NCBI GenBank assembly: GCA_035636095.1
Contig: DASPZU010000006.1
Coordinates: 1-55,619, forward strand
DNA: 55,619 nucleotides
Direction of reading: 5' to 3'
From: Gp7-AA10 sp035636095
GTDB taxonomy: Bacteria; Acidobacteriota; Thermoanaerobaculia; Gp7-AA8
In this document: in pieces, positions 24,201 through 32,799 of the stretch
Layout of the letters: each line of letters opens with the position of its first letter
How positions within the stretch are numbered: position 1 is the first letter of the stretch
Made by a program: the position numbers and the translations under genes
Notes under the pieces: generated by a model
Database searches by the model: none
What the model saw: only the letters and a program-made list of their open reading frames with translations
Told to the model about the DNA's origin: nothing

Positions 24201-26226
24201 TGACGCGGAGGAGGCAATGTCCGCGGGTCGGGGACCCGCCGATATTGTTCTGCATTGGATTGCGCCGCCCGGTGTAAATCCGAAGGCGGATCCGGATCTT
24301 CGTCCCTGTGGCGATCATTGCTGGTTACAGACACTCCATGGCGTGAGGAACGCCGTAACGAACGGCAACTTTGTGCACGACGACTTGAGTTTCTTTGCAC
24401 AAGATATCTATGGTTCGCCCAGGACAGTTCGGCGCATCGTCGACAGTGAGAGGGCTCCGTTTGCAGAGCTTGCGAATGACGCCCGCGTTAGCCGAAGCAG
24501 TTTCGTTTCGAATGCCCTGCCAGTTCGCCCCAATCATGTCTATCTACAGGCTGCACGGGTTTGGGGAGATCTAGCGCGCATCGCCTACGGCCGGCAAGCC
24601 ATGCCCTCCGGGATTTCGACTTTCCTGGTCCACGATGCAGCACCGCTGTATCCCACTACCGTTAATGAGCTTTACTTGCCGCCGGCCGACGCAAACGCCG
24701 TGCAGCTCTGGCTTCTCAATGTCGACGCGCAGGGACCTGCGCGATTCACCGACATCATTTTTGCCGATCTCGGCCGCGCGAGACCTCAGGAGGAAGGACC
24801 GAGTTCGATGCCGCCGATAGAACCGAATTGGTCAACTGCCGAGCTGGCGTTGCCCGAGCCGCAATGTCCTCTTGAGGCAGTCGTCAACGATTGGCTCTTA
24901 CTGGGCTATGATCGCGTCGGTCCTGGAACGGTCGCTCTTCACTGGAGCGTTCCCGAACACGCCGCGGTTCCGCGCCCCTCCGAGACATTTCGACAGCTCG
25001 GCAGCACACGTCGCTGGGTACAGGTCATTCGCGCGCGGAATCTGATCGGCGATGTCCTCGATCGGGGCGACGGACCCTCCACTTTCCGGTCGGACATCTA
25101 TGGCGCTCCGACGGATAGTCGTCGCTTTGACACCATCGAGCGTAAGCATCGTCAAATTCACTTCGCATCGATCGCGACATCGCCGTCGAATCCGCGCAGC
25201 AGTCTCATTTCCGTTGCGCTACCCGCAGAAGGGGATCATTTGTATCTGCAAGGCGCAATGATTCTGAGTCCTGCGGCGAAGGCATACCTTGGACGTCAAT
25301 TTGCCGGCGGTGCCGGCCCCTCGTATGTGGCAGCAGGCGTCAGCCCTCAAGCATGGAGGCACTTTGCGTCGGTTGCCGCTTCACCCGTAGAAGCAACAAC
25401 CATGTCGATTTGGCTTCTGAATCTTGGCAAGGCTGGCGAGGCACAATTCAGCGACCTCGAGCTGTACGATCTCGGCCGAATTAATCACCGAGCGGGAGAC
25501 TATCCGCTTGCTCCTTTGCCCGAGCGTCGGTGGCCCGAGCATTGGATGGAGCAAAGAATCGGCGCGTGGACCCTCGCTGGTGTTACGGCTGCCAAAGGCT
25601 CTAACGACGTGAAGCTCTTCTGGAGGGCTCCCGCCGGTGCGAAAGTCGACCGCAGCGGCGATTTGAAGGTCGCAGGCGGCGGCCTCTGGATGCAGAGCGT
25701 TCGCGCGGGCACGAATCTGATGGCTGATGAAGACCTGAGCAATCATTCGTTATCGGAGTTTCCGGGAGACTTGTACGCGCCCGATTGCGCGCAACGTGAG
25801 ATCGTCGATTCCGGTGGCGCTCGCGGACTGGTTGCGCAGCTGAAAAACTCAGAACAATGCCGACGATCGAGTTTTGTATCCCGTCCGATCACCATTAGCG
25901 GTGGTCGCGTCTACTTGCAAAGCGGTGCGATGCGCGCTGTCAACGGTAATGGCTATGTTGGCAGACAGTGGATGCCAAGCGGGGCGAGTAGCTATGCGCT
26001 TGCGCAAATTGCAAACGCCGATTGGTCACAGTACTTCGACGTCATTGTCGCGCCTCCAAAATCGCAGAATGTTTTCCTCTGGCTACTCAATGTCGATGCT
26101 TCCGGCACAGTGGCCTTCGATGATGTCTCGCTTGTGCTCCTTGGAGATCTGGAAGCGGATGCATGCAGCCAGGGACGCCCCATAGGCCCCTGTCGCGCGC
26201 CACTTCGCAGCCTGACGCAGCAGTGA
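21292..26226 (+). CDS. giant membrane protein: GT-C-like N-terminus plus four tandem extracellular repeats
   Basis: 1644 residues. Residues 1 to about 520 are multi-pass membrane sequence (about ten segments) with a GT-C-like look. After a beta-rich linker come four repeats of about 200-230 residues starting near residues 730, 962, 1198 and 1423. Each opens with W-x-L-x-G-(Y/F/V), then a V-x-LHW/LFW-x-(A/V)P block, a VQ/MQS-x-R-x-x-N-L segment, a DIY-G/DLY-A motif, SSFVS or S-LIS, YLQ(S/A/G)A, a GRQ(W/F/A)-x-(P/G)SG block and finally (L/I)WLLN followed by F-D/S-(N/D)-x-x-DLG. The last repeat ends near residue 1625. Paired Cys in some repeats suggest an oxidising, extracytoplasmic location. 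I do not recognise the repeat family; carbohydrate-binding jelly roll is the best guess. Confidence 0.85.
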   Translation: MLIGRVIPGRWRMDIACAGVLFLVAFSIGDYFVTHWGGRAEFDQASFGPAVAFACGHGYQDPPRVYPSLDRFLRVEQDRYSCSEIALLWKPQPLNNVQLSERYLLLATALIWRVRGVSWSVLGPLHGLFFAIVVVCTFVILRVSLRLPLALAGGVLFMTSPTHLLHLPRLRDYGKAPFILILILILVLLVALPWRPRRVITLCALYGAILGIGLGFRHDLMIMGIPFLCVLLIFLPVGLRREIGVRAKGLVAFVAAFVMAGFPILASPQGLSGGWFVVNHGFMEPFDGVLDVGNALYSRGHLYHDAYLAIEVQQFSHRSYGNSALVLMGTAGAEKANLRYFFQVMRTFPADILMRAYAASLKVLDLPFFPSTYVREGFFWQFGQPEDVRMGTPAVRWFYQIRERFLTLFAGTGIWFAILAVFLLRSRPRVAVFVAVSLLYFCGYPALQFQPRHFFHLEFIGWWCVGFTLQEMTLMAARKRAMPPARTFLLEAGVFATIVMMGIGFPLVVTRWIQQRRMVTTIDRYLSVPRAKLSIQQIPISSGRILIVPSTPWPARNYVHYRPLERPKLNYISYALIDASSNALFHSELLILTFDPRAISDSYASVTFRYEGTIHTNEDVGYDPTLRVDVPLSRDRSANPGLVRVVVPLHEVTTFSHFRGIEISAQHLRALVSVERIQTPEIFPLLFRAVLPEDWHRRALYQKLTLWDPNPFRTLSANRVRPAYVTNQRVQGWNLIGFDADTEALIKGGATDVRLHWLAPVEREVRAGPLLVNAGGNHWIETIPGVRNIVVDGGFENERTPRAFPIDIYHATPQGRFLARSPDALDAHFVALDHRQSAERTSLVSEPIGVEEDHFYLQSADLRCTTCRVVIGRQWLPSGKPAYVLPDGSPSTWSRFAAITRPAPGSNATQLWLLNGAGIGEADFDNVMFLDLGRLNVGDAAPPIIPYGTSRKPAHNPLRQFVGAWQLTGYDAEEAMSAGRGPADIVLHWIAPPGVNPKADPDLRPCGDHCWLQTLHGVRNAVTNGNFVHDDLSFFAQDIYGSPRTVRRIVDSERAPFAELANDARVSRSSFVSNALPVRPNHVYLQAARVWGDLARIAYGRQAMPSGISTFLVHDAAPLYPTTVNELYLPPADANAVQLWLLNVDAQGPARFTDIIFADLGRARPQEEGPSSMPPIEPNWSTAELALPEPQCPLEAVVNDWLLLGYDRVGPGTVALHWSVPEHAAVPRPSETFRQLGSTRRWVQVIRARNLIGDVLDRGDGPSTFRSDIYGAPTDSRRFDTIERKHRQIHFASIATSPSNPRSSLISVALPAEGDHLYLQGAMILSPAAKAYLGRQFAGGAGPSYVAAGVSPQAWRHFASVAASPVEATTMSIWLLNLGKAGEAQFSDLELYDLGRINHRAGDYPLAPLPERRWPEHWMEQRIGAWTLAGVTAAKGSNDVKLFWRAPAGAKVDRSGDLKVAGGGLWMQSVRAGTNLMADEDLSNHSLSEFPGDLYAPDCAQREIVDSGGARGLVAQLKNSEQCRRSSFVSRPITISGGRVYLQSGAMRAVNGNGYVGRQWMPSGASSYALAQIANADWSQYFDVIVAPPKSQNVFLWLLNVDASGTVAFDDVSLVLLGDLEADACSQGRPIGPCRAPLRSLTQQ

Positions 26227-26268
26227 ATTCGGCGAGCGCCACGCTCAAAGTGTAGACTTGCGGCAATC

Positions 26269-27543
26269 TTGAAGCGGGAAGTCATCGCGGTGGTGACTGG
26301 GATCGTTGTGGCGTGGGCGGCCGCGGCCCGCACACGCGCGGTCACGCCGGTGCCGGCGCCGCCTACATTTAGCCGCGAAATCGATCGCATCTTTCAGGGG
26401 AAGTGCGAGAGTTGTCACTCACCGGGCGGAGTTGCGCCCTTCTCACTCGTCTCGTATCGCGACGCGTTTGCGCATGCACTTCCAATCAAGCTGATGACGG
26501 CCACCCGAAAGATGCCGCCATGGAAACCCGCCAAAGGATGCGGCGACTTCCTCGATGCGCGGCAACTATCGGATTCTGAGATCAGAACGATCGGAGCCTG
26601 GGTCGATGCCGGCGCGCCTGAAGGTGATCCACGCGAACTTCCACCGCCGGTCGTGATTCGCGATGATTGGAAGATCGGCGTTCCAGATCTCGTCCTGACG
26701 CCCACAGAGGCGTTCACACCGCCCAAGGATGCCGACACCTTTCGCTGTTTCGTTCTGCCGGGTCGCTTCTCGACCGACCTGTACGTGAAGGCGGTCGATA
26801 TCCGGCCGGAGGCACGCGATTACGTGCACCACGCCGAACTGCTGATTGATACGACTGGTCGAGCACAGCAGCTCGACGACGCAGATCCGTTGCCCGGGTT
26901 CGACATTTTTGCGGGTGGCCTTGAGATCCCGTTCGGGCTGCTCGGTGCCTGGCTTCCGGATTCAGAACCCTTCATGCTGCCCGACGATGTTGCCACCAAG
27001 ATCCCGAGCGGTGCTGCGCTCGTACTCGCTGTGCACTATCACCCGCACGACGGAAAAATCGTCACTGACAAGACCGCAGTCGGTCTCTATCTGGCTCACA
27101 AGCCGATCGAGAAGATTGCGAAAACCGCTTCGTTTTACGTCGATCAGATTGATTTGCCGGCGGGAGCGAGTGACATCGTGGTTCAGACCACCAAGCCCGT
27201 CGAAGAAGCGATGGAAGTCTATGCCGTTCGGGCACACATGCACTACCTCGGCCGTTCCATCTCAGGTGTGGCGGTGCAGCCCGACGGCGCGCGTGATTGC
27301 CTGTTGACAGTGAATGATTGGGACATCCACTGGCAGGGAACTTATCGTTACTCGTCGCCACTGTTAATCCCAGCCGGAACGAGGATCGAAGTCACCGGAC
27401 ACTATGACAATTCGGTCTGGAATCCAGCCAATCCCTCTTTTCCTCCGCGCGAGGTCTTTGGAGGCTATCGGGCAAACGACGAAATGTGCGGAATAGAATT
27501 GGTCTACGCACCGGCTGACCAGCGAGTTTTCATCTTGCCGTGA
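26269..27543 (+). CDS. cytochrome c / copper type II monooxygenase-like fusion
   Basis: 424 residues from TTG 26269, with a signal peptide-like N-terminus (VIAVVTGIVVAWAAAA). One haem motif CESCH lies near residue 46, followed by KMPPWKP, a common sixth-ligand region in these proteins. The C-terminal part resembles copper-dependent ascorbate monooxygenases (PHM/DBH-like): YVHHAELL, AVHYHPHDGK and RAHMHYLG supply His candidates. Proteins with this architecture occur widely in Acidobacteriota and Planctomycetes with unknown substrates. It is convergent with, and overlaps by 14 bases, the dehydratase gene. Confidence 0.82.
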   Translation: MKREVIAVVTGIVVAWAAAARTRAVTPVPAPPTFSREIDRIFQGKCESCHSPGGVAPFSLVSYRDAFAHALPIKLMTATRKMPPWKPAKGCGDFLDARQLSDSEIRTIGAWVDAGAPEGDPRELPPPVVIRDDWKIGVPDLVLTPTEAFTPPKDADTFRCFVLPGRFSTDLYVKAVDIRPEARDYVHHAELLIDTTGRAQQLDDADPLPGFDIFAGGLEIPFGLLGAWLPDSEPFMLPDDVATKIPSGAALVLAVHYHPHDGKIVTDKTAVGLYLAHKPIEKIAKTASFYVDQIDLPAGASDIVVQTTKPVEEAMEVYAVRAHMHYLGRSISGVAVQPDGARDCLLTVNDWDIHWQGTYRYSSPLLIPAGTRIEVTGHYDNSVWNPANPSFPPREVFGGYRANDEMCGIELVYAPADQRVFILP

Positions 27544-29482
27544 CGGGAGCCAGCGGGATGACATTTCCGACTTGATTCACGTGCTCGGGGCTGGTGAGCA
27601 TCATCGGAGCATACTCGGGAACAAGTTGCTGCAGCAGCGCCCGATGGTCGACGCCGCTCGTACCGAATGCGAGGCGCTGCAACATTGCCGCGATCGGGCC
27701 GTGCTGCGGCTGGGTTGAATTCATAGTGACGACGATATGAGGATGGATCGTCGGGCGAACAGATTCGCCTTCCAGGTGGATTTCTTCGAAGAGTTTCTCG
27801 CCCGGCCGCAATTCGGTGAAAGTGATCGGGATATCGTCCTCGCTATGGTTGGACAGCCGGATGAGATCGCGCGCCAAATCGACGATTTTGATCTGCTCTC
27901 CCATGTCCAGCATGAAAATCTGACCGTCGTTACCAAGAGTCGCCGCCTGCAGGATGAGAGAGATCGCTTCCGAGGTTCGAATGAAATAGCGGGTGACGTC
28001 GGGATGCGTCACCGTAACAGGTCCGCCGAGCGCAATCTGTTCCATGAAAAGAGGGATGACGCTTCCCGACGATCCGATGACGTTTCCAAAGCGGACGATG
28101 GTCACCTTCATTGGACATTCGCGCGCGAGGTCGAGCAAGAGGATCTCGGCCGCGCGTTTCGTCGCCCCCATGATGCTCGATGGATTGATTGCTTTGTCGG
28201 TCGAGATGAAAACGAAGCGCTCCACTCCGTAGCGAGCACAGATCTCGCCGATCGAGCGCGTAGCCAGAGTATTGTTCCGGAGGTACTCCGCCGGGTTCTC
28301 CTCGCCGAGAGGGACATGCTTGTGCGCCGCGGCGTGGACGACGATCTCGGGCTTCCGCTGGGCAATCATCGCCTCGACGATATCGGCGTCACAAATATCT
28401 ACTAGGTCAGATGCAATCTTCGACATCGCCCGGGCCATCTCCCGGCACAGCCTTTTCTGAACTTCGTAGAGCGCGTATTCCGATCGCTCCAGGAGCGTCA
28501 AGTTTTCCGGCTCGAACTGAAGAATCTGCGAGCAGAGCTCCGAGCCGATCGTGCCGCCCGCGCCCGTGACGAGAACGCGCTTTCCCTTAAAGAGCTGACG
28601 CACCGGATCACCGGGTAGCTCGATCTTCTGGCGACGCATGAGGTCTTCGACGTTCACCGGTCGAAGCTGCGAGACGTGGACTCTTCCGGTGACGAGATGA
28701 TCGATGCCCGGTATGGTCTTGAATTGCAGATCGGCTTCTGACAATTGACGCACGATCTCGCGCATGCGCTTTCCGCTGGCGCTCGGGATCGCGATCAGCG
28801 CTTCGTCCGCTCCGAGTGAATCGGCGATCGCGTCGATGTTCGCGATCGGTCCCGTCACCTTAATTCCTCGAATCTGGGCCCCCCACTTCGCGCGCTGATC
28901 GTCGACGAATCCGACGACCTTCATCCCGAGTTGTGGGCGATGCTCCAACTCGCGCGCCAGCGTTTCGCCTGCGTCGCCTGCGCCAACGATCAGAACGCGT
29001 TTCTTTCCATCGGGGATCTCCTGTGCTCGGAATCGATCGCGACCGAGGCGAATGACAACGCGCGCGCCGAAAAGAGCCAGCAGCGAGAAAGCCCAGTCGA
29101 TCAACAGCACACCGCGCGGCGAACGGATAAACCGCTCGTGAATGGAGAGCGTCGGCCCCACGTACCACAGCGCAAAAAGGAGGACGGTGGCAGTTGTGAT
29201 ACCGAACATCAGCCGCATAACGTCTGCGATTCCGACGTATCGCCACCATCCGCGATAAAAGCCAAACAGGATTCCGATCAGAAGCTGTACGCCGACCACG
29301 ACCAGCAAGCTTGATCGAAAGGTTGTGATGTGTTCAGGAGGGACCGCGAATTCGAACCGAACGAGGTACGAGAACGCGTAGGCCGCTGCGAAGACGATGG
29401 CGTGGAAGATAAAGAGGATCAGTACGCGCGCTGCCGCCAGACGATTCAGGAGCGCTTCGAGAAACGAACTATCTTCTTTCAT
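27530..29482 (-). CDS. membrane-bound nucleoside-diphosphate-sugar 4,6-dehydratase (CapD/PglF/WbpM family)
   Basis: 650 residues. Four N-terminal membrane helices, then a Rossmann domain (VLIVGAGDAGETLARELEH, about residue 165) and the catalytic SDR domain starting VLVTGAGGTIGSELCSQI (about residue 303). The active-site segment FVFISTDKAINPSSIMGATKR has the Asp-Lys and Met-for-Tyr features of membrane-bound UDP-GlcNAc 4,6-dehydratases. It makes UDP-4-keto-6-deoxy sugars, feeding UDP-amino-sugar synthesis and often the first sugar of a lipid-linked glycan. It stands alone on the minus strand, divergent from the gene at 29550. Confidence 0.92.
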   Translation of the reverse strand: MKEDSSFLEALLNRLAAARVLILFIFHAIVFAAAYAFSYLVRFEFAVPPEHITTFRSSLLVVVGVQLLIGILFGFYRGWWRYVGIADVMRLMFGITTATVLLFALWYVGPTLSIHERFIRSPRGVLLIDWAFSLLALFGARVVIRLGRDRFRAQEIPDGKKRVLIVGAGDAGETLARELEHRPQLGMKVVGFVDDQRAKWGAQIRGIKVTGPIANIDAIADSLGADEALIAIPSASGKRMREIVRQLSEADLQFKTIPGIDHLVTGRVHVSQLRPVNVEDLMRRQKIELPGDPVRQLFKGKRVLVTGAGGTIGSELCSQILQFEPENLTLLERSEYALYEVQKRLCREMARAMSKIASDLVDICDADIVEAMIAQRKPEIVVHAAAHKHVPLGEENPAEYLRNNTLATRSIGEICARYGVERFVFISTDKAINPSSIMGATKRAAEILLLDLARECPMKVTIVRFGNVIGSSGSVIPLFMEQIALGGPVTVTHPDVTRYFIRTSEAISLILQAATLGNDGQIFMLDMGEQIKIVDLARDLIRLSNHSEDDIPITFTELRPGEKLFEEIHLEGESVRPTIHPHIVVTMNSTQPQHGPIAAMLQRLAFGTSGVDHRALLQQLVPEYAPMMLTSPEHVNQVGNVIPLAPVTAR

Positions 29483-29549
29483 TTTCCAAGCGGAAGTTGG
29501 GTCATTATAAAGGCGTTATGGAAGAGAATAATAAGTTTTTCTGCGCCGA

Positions 29550-30287
29550 ATGAAAAAGACCACGCCCATCAAGTCCTTTACTCGCGACGAGCTCCTCACC
29601 TTCGTCAACGAAAACGTGCGCAATCTTCTCGAGGATGAGGCGCTGGCCGTCCTCGACAACCCCTACGTGACGCCTGCGATCTGCCAGAAGATTGCCCAGA
29701 CGCAGCGCCTAACGGGCTTTTACTCGGTGCGGCTGAGTCTGGTGGCCAATAAGCAGACGCCGCAGGCCCATGCCGTCAAGCTCATTCACTATCTCTACTG
29801 GGCGGACCTGGTCCGGCTTTCCATCGATGTCAAGATTCACGCACCGGTCCGCCGCGCGATGGACACGATCCTCGTCAACCGCGTCGGCGAGCTCACCCTC
29901 GGCGAGCGCATTACCTCCGCCAAGCGATGCACTCAGGCATTGATCAAGGCGTTTCTCTTCGATCAGGACCCCAGGGTCTTTGAAGCGTTGCTCGTCAACC
30001 AGAGGTTGCGCGAGGAGGATCTCGTGCTGGTCGCTGGGAGCGACCGGGCGACCACCGAACAACTGCGGATCCTGGCCGCCGATCGGAAGTGGTCGTACCG
30101 CTATCCAATCCGCAAGGCGCTGGTCATGAACCCCAAGACGCCTCGCGCCACCGCCGCCTCGCTTCTGCGCTCCCTGACCGCCCGCGATCTGCGCATGATC
30201 CACGAGCACCCGGCGACCTCGGTGTATCTCCGGCGCTGCATTGAGCGCCTCCGGCCTGCGGATTACAATTTGGCCCTCGATGCCTGA
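29550..30287 (+). CDS. helical repeat protein (leucine-rich-variant/HEAT-like)
   Basis: 245 residues, all-helical in appearance with repeated short helices such as EALAVLDNPYVTPAICQKIA and VFEALLVNQRLREEDLVLVA. The C-terminus (W-x-x-x-YPIRKALVMNPKTP, then LLRSLTARDLR) matches the C-terminus of the protein at 31077, so the two are related. No catalytic motif. The stop overlaps the start of the RodZ-like gene by eight bases. Probably a scaffold; its partner is unknown. Confidence 0.75.
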   Translation: MKKTTPIKSFTRDELLTFVNENVRNLLEDEALAVLDNPYVTPAICQKIAQTQRLTGFYSVRLSLVANKQTPQAHAVKLIHYLYWADLVRLSIDVKIHAPVRRAMDTILVNRVGELTLGERITSAKRCTQALIKAFLFDQDPRVFEALLVNQRLREEDLVLVAGSDRATTEQLRILAADRKWSYRYPIRKALVMNPKTPRATAASLLRSLTARDLRMIHEHPATSVYLRRCIERLRPADYNLALDA

Positions 30288-31080
30288 GCAGACGCAGCAG
30301 CCGTACTCGGAGCTCGCGTCGTTCGGCGAGGAGCTCCGGCGCGAGCGGGAGATCCGCGGCATCTCGCTCAAGGAAATCGCTGATGCCACCAAGATCAGCA
30401 AGCGATTTCTGGAGGCCATCGAACGCAACGATCACCGCACGTTGCCCGCTCCCGTCTTCACGCGCGGCTTCATCCGCGAATACGCCCGCTACCTGGGCCT
30501 CAACTGCGACGAGATCGTGAACCGCTACAACTTCGCGGCCGCCGGCGACGATCGGATCGAGAAGTCGCCCCATCTCGAGCGCCTTGCGCATCGCGATGTG
30601 CCGCAGAAGAAAGGCATTCCTCCCCCCTATGCCCGCATCGATCGCAACGTCTATGTCCTTCTTCTGATCGTGGCGATTCTGGCCGCCGCGACGTTCGTCG
30701 CGATGCGGCACAAAAAGGCAAACGCCGAAGCGGCGAAAATCGAGTCTGCCATTGCAGCGGCGCCGCGGCGGGCGGTGGCGCCCGCCGCCACACTGAAACC
30801 CGCAGAAACGCAAGCGCAGCCGATGCGACTGAGCATCGACGTCAGCGACGATTCATTCGTCATCCTCGACGCCGACGGCAAGGAGGTCATCAACACGACG
30901 CTCCGCCGAGGAGCGCATCGGACCGTCGAGGCGCAGGATACCTTTCACTTTCGAACGGTCGGAAATGCCGCAGGAATCAAACTTGCCTTGAACGATGTTC
31001 CTCTCGCTTCGCTGGGACGTGATGGCGAAGTGATTCACGATCGTTTCTTCGGCCGCGGAGACCTGCGAGCCAATCCATGA
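30280..31080 (+). CDS. RodZ-like membrane protein with N-terminal helix-turn-helix
   Basis: 266 residues from ATG 30280 (the frame is open to 30241 inside the upstream gene). The N-terminus is an HTH_25 domain, FGEELRREREIRGISLKEIA and KRFLEAIERND, ending with FIREYARYLGLN. A single membrane helix (VYVLLLIVAILAAATFVAM, about residues 123-142) and a C-terminal DUF4115-type beta domain (SIDVSDDSFVILDADG) follow. This is the RodZ order, where the HTH binds MreB and the periplasmic part affects cell shape. No mreB is in the window, so the role stays inferred. Confidence 0.82.
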   Translation: MPEQTQQPYSELASFGEELRREREIRGISLKEIADATKISKRFLEAIERNDHRTLPAPVFTRGFIREYARYLGLNCDEIVNRYNFAAAGDDRIEKSPHLERLAHRDVPQKKGIPPPYARIDRNVYVLLLIVAILAAATFVAMRHKKANAEAAKIESAIAAAPRRAVAPAATLKPAETQAQPMRLSIDVSDDSFVILDADGKEVINTTLRRGAHRTVEAQDTFHFRTVGNAAGIKLALNDVPLASLGRDGEVIHDRFFGRGDLRANP

Positions 31081-32159
31081 GCAGCGCCACGCCGAACACA
31101 GAACTGAATTCCGGCGTCGTCATCGCGCGCATTCAGGAGGGCTATTACCCCCGAGAGATCGTCGTGACAATTGCGCGCGGCTTTCTTCCGCTGCCGCAGG
31201 AAGACCTCATCACCGTCCTGGCGTATCTGGCAACTTCGGATGATGCCGAGCTCACGCAACTCGCTCACGAGGCGCTGAAGGAAGTTCCGCTTCGAAGCCT
31301 GATCGGCTTTGCCTCCAATGAATCGGCATCGTCCGACCATCTCTCGTTGCTGGTTCGCGCGACCGAAGATGCCTCGGTGCTCGAAACGCTGATCCGCAAT
31401 CGAGCCGTTCCTGATGCCGCGATCATCGATCTGGCCGGACGCGCCGACCCGACTGTGCAGGAAATCATCGTCATCAACCAGCTCCGCATCCTTCGAGCGC
31501 CGCAGATCCTGGACGCGCTGCTCGCCAATCCGCTGCTCTCCGCGGAAGCGCGTCGTCGCGCGCTCGAAAACCGGGAAGAGTTCTTCGACAAGAAAGCGCG
31601 GCTCGAAAAACTCGCTGAAGAAGAAGTGGCCGAGTTTCTACCCGATGATGAGATCGCGGACTTGCTGGTCAAAGCCGAAGCTGAGCCGACGCCGGCCGCC
31701 CCTCCTCCGGAGCTGAGCCAAACCGAGTACCAGGATCCGGCCAAGCAATCGATGTTTACGCAGCTCCTGAACATGAGTGTGGGACAGAAGGTTCAGATGG
31801 CCTTCAAAGGCGGAAAGACGTGGCGCACGATTCTGGTCCGCGATCGGAACAAGCTTATTTGCAGCGCGGTCATGCGCAATCCGCGCATGAGTGAAGCCGA
31901 AGCCGAGCAAATCGCGGGAATGCGCAACGTCGACGACGAAGTGCTCCGGCTCATTTCCACGCGGCGCGATTGGATGGCGAAATACAACATCCTGATTGCA
32001 CTCGCACGCAATCCCAAGGTGCCCATCGGAGTTGTCGTCCCCTTGATCAATCGTTTAACCTTACGAGATTTGAAAGGCTTAAAGGACGACAGGGGGGTCA
32101 GCGAAGTCGTCCGCGCCACGTCTCGCAAGCTCTACCAGCAGCGGAGCAAGAAATCCTGA
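31077..32159 (+). CDS. helical repeat protein, paralogue of the 29550 gene
   Basis: 360 residues, ATGA overlap with the RodZ-like gene. HEAT-like helical pairs such as LVRATEDASVLETLIRNRAVPDAAI run through the N-terminal half; a Glu/Ala/Pro linker separates a C-terminal domain (RNKLICSAVMRNPRMSEAEA, WMAKYNILIALARNPKVP, LINRLTLRDLKGLK) shared with the 29550 protein. No enzyme motif is seen. Codons about 322-338 form an unusually AT-rich patch (TTA, CGA, AAA codons). Probably a scaffold of the same system. Confidence 0.75.
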   Translation: MSSATPNTELNSGVVIARIQEGYYPREIVVTIARGFLPLPQEDLITVLAYLATSDDAELTQLAHEALKEVPLRSLIGFASNESASSDHLSLLVRATEDASVLETLIRNRAVPDAAIIDLAGRADPTVQEIIVINQLRILRAPQILDALLANPLLSAEARRRALENREEFFDKKARLEKLAEEEVAEFLPDDEIADLLVKAEAEPTPAAPPPELSQTEYQDPAKQSMFTQLLNMSVGQKVQMAFKGGKTWRTILVRDRNKLICSAVMRNPRMSEAEAEQIAGMRNVDDEVLRLISTRRDWMAKYNILIALARNPKVPIGVVVPLINRLTLRDLKGLKDDRGVSEVVRATSRKLYQQRSKKS

Positions 32160-32160
32160 A

Positions 32161-32793
32161 ATGAAAATCAACTATTACGAGGTCCTGGGGGTCGAACGCT
32201 CCGCCTCAGAGCAGGAGATTCGAGACCGTTTCCGCCAGCTCGCTCGGGAAAATCATCCCGACCGGCACAAGGGCACCGACAAAAGCGAAGCGGAGCGGAA
32301 GTTCCAGACGCTCACCGAGGCGGTCAACGTGCTGACCAATCCGGCGCGCCGGAAGCAGCACGACGCCGAGCTGAGCGTCGGCATCAACAGGGGGACAGCC
32401 GATCTCACGCAAGTCGCCAAGGTCTACTTGTCGAAGGGCGTGAAGGCTTTCAAGGAAGGTGACATTCGCGCGGCCTACGAAAACTTCGACATGGCCGTCA
32501 AACACAATCCGAATGACGCCAAAGCGTTTCACTACCTCGCGCTGGCTGCCAATCGCATTCCCGCCTACACCCGTCAGGCCGTGCAGGCGATCGAAACCGC
32601 CGTGCAGCGCGAGCCGGTCAACGCCACCTATCTGAAGGATGCCGGGCTCATTTGCAAACGCGCCGGCCTGGTCGCGAAAGCGGAGCGCTATCTGAACGAA
32701 GCGCTGAAGTGGGATCCAACCAGCATCGAGATTCAAAGTGCGCTGGCCGACCTGCGCCAGGGAAAGGGAGCCACAGCCTCTAAGAAGGGCTGA
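32161..32793 (+). CDS. DnaJ-domain TPR protein
   Basis: 210 residues. Residues 1-65 are a J domain with the HPD tripeptide in ENHPDRHK, needed to stimulate DnaK. Then about three TPR units (YLSKGVKAFKEGDIRAAYENF, AFHYLALAANR, YLKDAGLICKRAGLVAKAERYLNEALKWDP). Lacks the Gly/Phe and zinc regions of true DnaJ, so it is a specialised co-chaperone. It starts one base after the previous stop and is followed by the phosphatase, forming an operon. Confidence 0.88.
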   Translation: MKINYYEVLGVERSASEQEIRDRFRQLARENHPDRHKGTDKSEAERKFQTLTEAVNVLTNPARRKQHDAELSVGINRGTADLTQVAKVYLSKGVKAFKEGDIRAAYENFDMAVKHNPNDAKAFHYLALAANRIPAYTRQAVQAIETAVQREPVNATYLKDAGLICKRAGLVAKAERYLNEALKWDPTSIEIQSALADLRQGKGATASKKG

Positions 32794-32799
32794 TTGCGG

